Origin: Membranipora membranacea
Lineage: Eukaryota; Bryozoa; Gymnolaemata; Cheilostomatida; Membraniporidae
DNA length: 64,000 nucleotides
Reading direction: 5' to 3'
NCBI GenBank assembly: GCA_914767715.1
Contig: OU612073.1
Coordinates: forward strand, 1,924,001-1,988,000
Part shown: in pieces, positions 60,311 through 64,000 of the stretch
How positions within the stretch are numbered: position 1 is the stretch's first letter
How the letters are laid out: every line of letters begins with the position of its first letter
Notes under the pieces: generated by a model
Told to the model about the DNA's origin: nothing
The model's input: only the letters and a program-made list of their open reading frames with translations
The model's database searches: none
Program-made: the position numbers and the translations under genes

Positions 60311-61315
60311 CTGCACAAATTTAATCTACACTGTTAAATCAAAGAAAATATTTATTTACGTCTGCACAGTGATTCTGAAGTTAGTTGAGGCTATAGCCCT
60401 CCTATAGCAGGATGTAAATGATAAATGTCAATACAGATTAAATGGTAGTCTACAATAAATGAAGTTTTAAGTTAAGTGAGAATATTTAGACAAAATGGCG
60501 GGAAAATATTTATCTAAGTGTGCACAATGATACTGAAGATTAATGAACCTAAAGCCCCCCTATAATAAGGGGAGTTAAGAGTAAGTGAGGATGTAAATGG
60601 TCAAGTCAATTCAGTATCAATGATATTCTACAATTTATTTGACAAAGATTGAAGTCTAAATTCAATGTAAACACAGCAATGGGGAGAGCGCTTGAGAAAC
60701 ACGTCCGTTCAGTCTGAGAGCTAACTAACTAACTAACTGTTCATTCATGCAATGAACTACATTGATTCATGTACCACAGGTTCACTACCCACTCTACGAC
60801 TCTGATGGTAAAATCAGGATGTCTGTCTCTGTTTGGGCTTTATTTTTTTTAATTAATTGGGATATATCGGTGAGTAAGTGCTGAGTAAGGATGGTCACAC
60901 ATTGCAGCCTAGGCTTATCAATTCATTTGGCTAAACTAATGATCAAATTCTCCTTTACAATGTTTACAAATCACGATTGTGGTGGTTATGTGCTCTTGAG
61001 GCCTACAGTACCCTTGATTTACCTATAATAGTAGTTATCTCATTGATACCTGAGACTTGCAAGCATGTGTTTTGTGCGGCGTGAATGGAGGAGCTGTTTT
61101 GAACCACTAGTAGTACAATGTATGTACTAGTAATTGGATGTACCAGCTGGTGAGACTGACTGGGTCCAAGTGAGCGGGTTATAACAAAGCTTTTCTGATC
61201 CGCAGGTTAGGCCTGGGTTCAATCAAGGACATTGAACAGATCTCATTCTCAGATATTTCTGTAACCAGTATGCACCATCATTAGAAAATTTGACCAGGAA
61301 CTTGTCTTGAATGAT

Positions 61316-61682
61316 TGGGATCATAGGACTGCTGCAGTTCCTGATTTTGGGCTTGGTGTGGGTGGGGGGTGGGAAGGATGGAAGCTCTATTTGCTTTGCA
61401 GTTGACAGTTTGGAGTGAACATAACTTTTAACTGCCAAAGATGGATCATTTATCATACCCGAAACACTTTCTTATTGGTTAGAACATATTGTTGTGATGT
61501 TGCTTTGAAATGAGTCAATATGACCAAACCAATCAGAAATTGTTTCGGGTATGATAAATGATCCATCTTTGGCAGTTAAAAGTTATGTTCACTCCAAACA
61601 GTCAACTGCAAAGCAAATAGAGCTTCCCACCCCCACCCACACCAAGCCCAAAATTAGGAACTGCAACAGTCCTATGATTGGG
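61316..61682. repeat. Inverted repeat, arms about 145 bp
   Basis: CGGGTATGATAAATGATCCA on the right matches the complement of TGGATCATTTATCATACCCG on the left, and the arms continue through CAACTGCAAAGCAAATAGAG. Spacer about 70 bp. Frames starting MINDPSLAVKSYVHS on both strands are mirror images and not genes. It lies about 550 bp upstream of the MINDY4-like start. Confidence 0.92.
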
Positions 61683-62222
61683 GTGGGAATTACTAGAATA
61701 GAAAAAGGCCTACTTTGTCAGTTCAACAGTTGTGATTCTATTTATCCACCTCCACATGACTTATCTGTGTGTACATTCCTGTCTGTAGATGAGATTTAAA
61801 AATTCTGGTCCTAAATCAAACCATTTGTGCATCTTGAGCAAAGTTACAGCGGACAGTGAGAGGGCATACATACTACCGAAAGACCTCAACAATATAAAGT
61901 CAGACAGCTAGGTCTGCAGTAGTTATGCAACATTTTTACACTGAAAAAATTTAGCACTTCTGTGTAAAAAATTATGTATCATTCATTTTAGACATTGCCC
62001 CCCCCCTTCTAGTCTATGAGGTATCAAAACCTAGTGCTGTACCAACCTTATACGCTACCACGTCTTTCTGTAGATTAGAACAACCATCAGGCCGAGAAAA
62101 ATTTGTGTGTGTTTATCTATGCAATGAATCAAATGTATCGTCTATTTTCAGCACCTATGCAGAAGCTTTGGTGCAGCTTGATGTGATGGCGATGTTATTG
62201 CCGTGCTGTTATTTCCGCTAAT

Positions 62223-63518
62223 ATGATGGTAGCTGTTCAAATCTTAGAGAGTGTGTCATTATCGCTGGTCAGAGAGTTTCTGAAACGAAAGGTGAGCCTA
62301 AAATCAGTATTAAAATGAGTTTTAACAGCTGCAAAATGAAATACAGGAATATATAACAGGAATTAACATCTTAACATCTGTACAGCGTAAATAACCGACT
62401 TGCTGTAATGGACGGATGGGGCGAGACATTTTTGAGGACAGTTGCTGATTCTGATGACCGATAAGTCACTTCTGTGTTTCTCATATCGGGTAACCTTGTT
62501 TTACTATCCTGTCTTTCCATGACTTTGTTGTTATCGCTACGAAATCAACAAAGTCATTCAAAGCGGCCATCAGTATGTCATACCCACGATTGCCATAAGA
62601 TTCGGTTTTCTAAGATGCATGTTACTTACTTGCTTGCTTACTTACTTTCTTACTTACTTACCCACTCACTCATTTACTCATTTACTTAGCTACTCACTTA
62701 CTTACTTACCTACCTACCCACTTACTAACTTACCTACTCACTTACCAACCTACCTACTCACTTACCAACCTACCTACCCACTTACTTACCTTCTCACTTT
62801 CTTACCTACTCACTTACCTGCCTACCTACCTACTTACTTACTGACTTGTTGCCAGGGCTTGTCCTCCACATACCATGAGCTGGATAAGGAGTATCCTCGA
62901 GATGAGAGAAGCATCACTAACAGAACAGAGCTAGCTCGTATTCTACATATGGAGCGACTGCTCAAGCGTAACAAAGTAAGTCACATTATATCTTACTCAA
63001 TTGTAAAGTAAGTCACTTGGGCCAAGTTCTACACATCACCTAACTTCCCCTAGACGGCCACTGAGCATGAGCATATCCAAAACCAGCTGTATACCATATC
63101 TAGGCCCACTCTATCAGCTTCAGGTTAAGTAGGCTAAGGCATCACACATATATCTGTTCTGTTCCAATTATTATAATTGGCTGGGTAGTGGAGGGCAGGA
63201 ATATCTACGTTTTCAATCATGTTTAGCCGCGCGGTGAAAACTACAAACCTATCTTCATGTAAGGATGAGTAAGTATTTTAAACATGACTGTCTGTTAATG
63301 GCATGAGTTTTTTAAAGTTATTTAAACGGACAGTTTTCTGAGCCCCGATTTGAGCTTATGTTCGGAGTTGTCCTCTACAGTTGGGCACTCTTTAACCCCC
63401 ACAGCATAGGAAAAACAGTTGAAATTGGTGTATCTTGGAAAGTCTTATAATAGGATAAAATCTATGCAATGTATATATATATATATATTGCATTGATTTA
63501 TATGTATGTATTGCATTG

Positions 63519-63561
<43 letters not shown>

Positions 63562-64000
63562 TTGTGCAATAAAGTGTCATATATTATATATCCCACTATT
63601 GTACCCATAAAAACCCTGGACAATGAGTGATTCATATATATATATATATAGTGGCTATCAGTGTGTAGGGCATATCTTTGCATTGGAGTTGTCCGACCAT
63701 GTCAGGCTATTTTATCTACCATTAATTACTATTGGGTTAAGGATGCCCAACATGATTATTTAAGAGGATTTAAGACTGATTTTTTGTGGGTCATATAGAA
63801 TGACTCCTTATTTTTGAGTGACACTGAGTTGGGGCCAAATACACACAGATGACACTTAAAAGCACAGATTTGAATCTATATATACATATATATATATATA
63901 TATATAATATATTTAGGAAATGGAGCAGCCTGTCAGGACAATGTTGGAGGTGATAGCTCGTTATTTGATTGACCCGGATGAAGAGCCTGAGTTGCCGGGT
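62223..64000 (+). CDS. MINDY4: MINDY4 (FAM188B)-like deubiquitinase, first three coding exons, truncated by the window
   Basis: Exons 62223-62291, 62856-62975 and 63917-64000 (continuing past the edge) join in phase 0 throughout. The start ATG follows an in-frame TGA with no ATG between. The protein runs VSLSLVREFLKRK | GLSSTYHELDKEYPRDERSI, NRTELARILHMERLLKRNK | EMEQPVRTMLEVIARYL. A LisH-like beginning, then (S-I-x-N-R-x-x-L...L-H-x-E-x-L-x-K-x-N-K...P...T-M-L-E), is the N-terminus I know from MINDY4. The MINDY catalytic domain would be further right. In the family this enzyme trims Lys48-linked ubiquitin chains. Splices: AAG|GTGAGC, GCCAG|GGC, AAA|GTAAGT, TTTAG|GAA. Identification is from memory of the family pattern. 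Confidence 0.78.
62617..62850. repeat. Tetranucleotide tandem repeat (ACTT/ACCT)n abutting a splice acceptor
   Basis: About 230 bp of TACT, TACC and CACT units end directly at CTGACTTGTTGCCAG, the acceptor of MINDY4 exon 2. The pyrimidine-rich repeat probably serves as the polypyrimidine tract, so its length could affect splicing. The open frame through it (Leu/Thr/Tyr/Pro repeats) is not coding. Confidence 0.92.
63329..63455. mobile_element. Partial copy of the 4312-type MITE
   Basis: GACAGTTTTCTGAGC, GGAGTTGTCCTC and CATAGGAAAAAC are in the same order as in the left part of the copies at 4312 and 6220. It ends in a long TA array, so the right half is lost or replaced. It lies in intron 2 of the MINDY4-like gene. 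Confidence 0.75.
63474..63910. repeat. Several (TA)n arrays in MINDY4 intron 2
   Basis: Pure TA runs occur at about 63474-63489, 63524-63554, 63632-63650 and 63882-63908. The last one ends only a few bases before the exon 3 acceptor. Confidence 0.95.

Noticed and set aside
62619-62850. Leu/Thr/Tyr/Pro-rich frame on the plus strand
   Set aside because: Translation of a tetranucleotide repeat. Only the portion after the CCAG acceptor at 62855 is coding.

Overview
This window is animal nuclear DNA. Coding exons are split by GT-AG introns, it is AT-rich, and it is full of metazoan-type repeats (Jockey-superfamily LINEs, a hAT element, MITEs, tRNA-like SINEs, a Ty3/Gypsy remnant). Caspase, LRR-Roc-COR and MINDY4-like genes point to a marine invertebrate. 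A sponge or another early-branching animal would fit, but I cannot fix the phylum. I built the gene models by hand from splice signals and codon phase.

Four protein-coding loci can be supported. (1) Minus strand, about 7.2 to 1.2 kb: a secreted, cysteine-containing protein of unknown family; one internal exon is not resolved. (2) Minus strand, 22.25 to 11.1 kb: a 13-exon gene for about 1407 residues, ordered N-myristoylation signal, LRRs, Roc GTPase, COR, linker, complete caspase domain. Every exon junction keeps phase and the summed length is a whole number of codons. This is the most interesting object in the window: a GTPase-gated, probably membrane-tethered caspase with no separate adaptor. 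(3) Minus strand, 42.3 to 32.9 kb: an 11-exon gene for about 576 residues with a Tudor-like domain, acidic Ser-rich stretches, an F-box-like motif and a C-terminal SANT/Myb-like motif. It ends with a poly(A) signal. (4) Plus strand, 62.2 kb to the right edge: the first three coding exons of a MINDY4 (FAM188B)-like deubiquitinase gene, truncated by the window.

Repeats fill most of the rest. They include an apparently intact LINE with two ORFs (55.9-59.7 kb, minus) and a tandem-monomer 5' region (to about 60.3 kb). There are decayed LINE pieces at 3.3, 24.9-26.4, 45.9-47.0 and 48.4-49.0 kb, and a Ty3/Gypsy piece at 50.7-51.4 kb. A 1504-bp non-autonomous hAT element has a perfect 8-bp target duplication (27667-29170). 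TA-flanked foldback MITEs lie at 4.3, 6.2 and 63.3 kb. A nested palindromic satellite (38.4-40.9 kb) sits inside an intron of the Tudor/F-box gene. A pair of inverted minisatellites lies at 24.2-24.6 and 29.2-29.65 kb.

The LRR part of gene 2 consists of four 141-bp exons inside about 397-bp exon-plus-intron cassettes whose introns are almost identical, so the sensor part has recently been expanded. The Roc, COR and caspase parts are single-copy.
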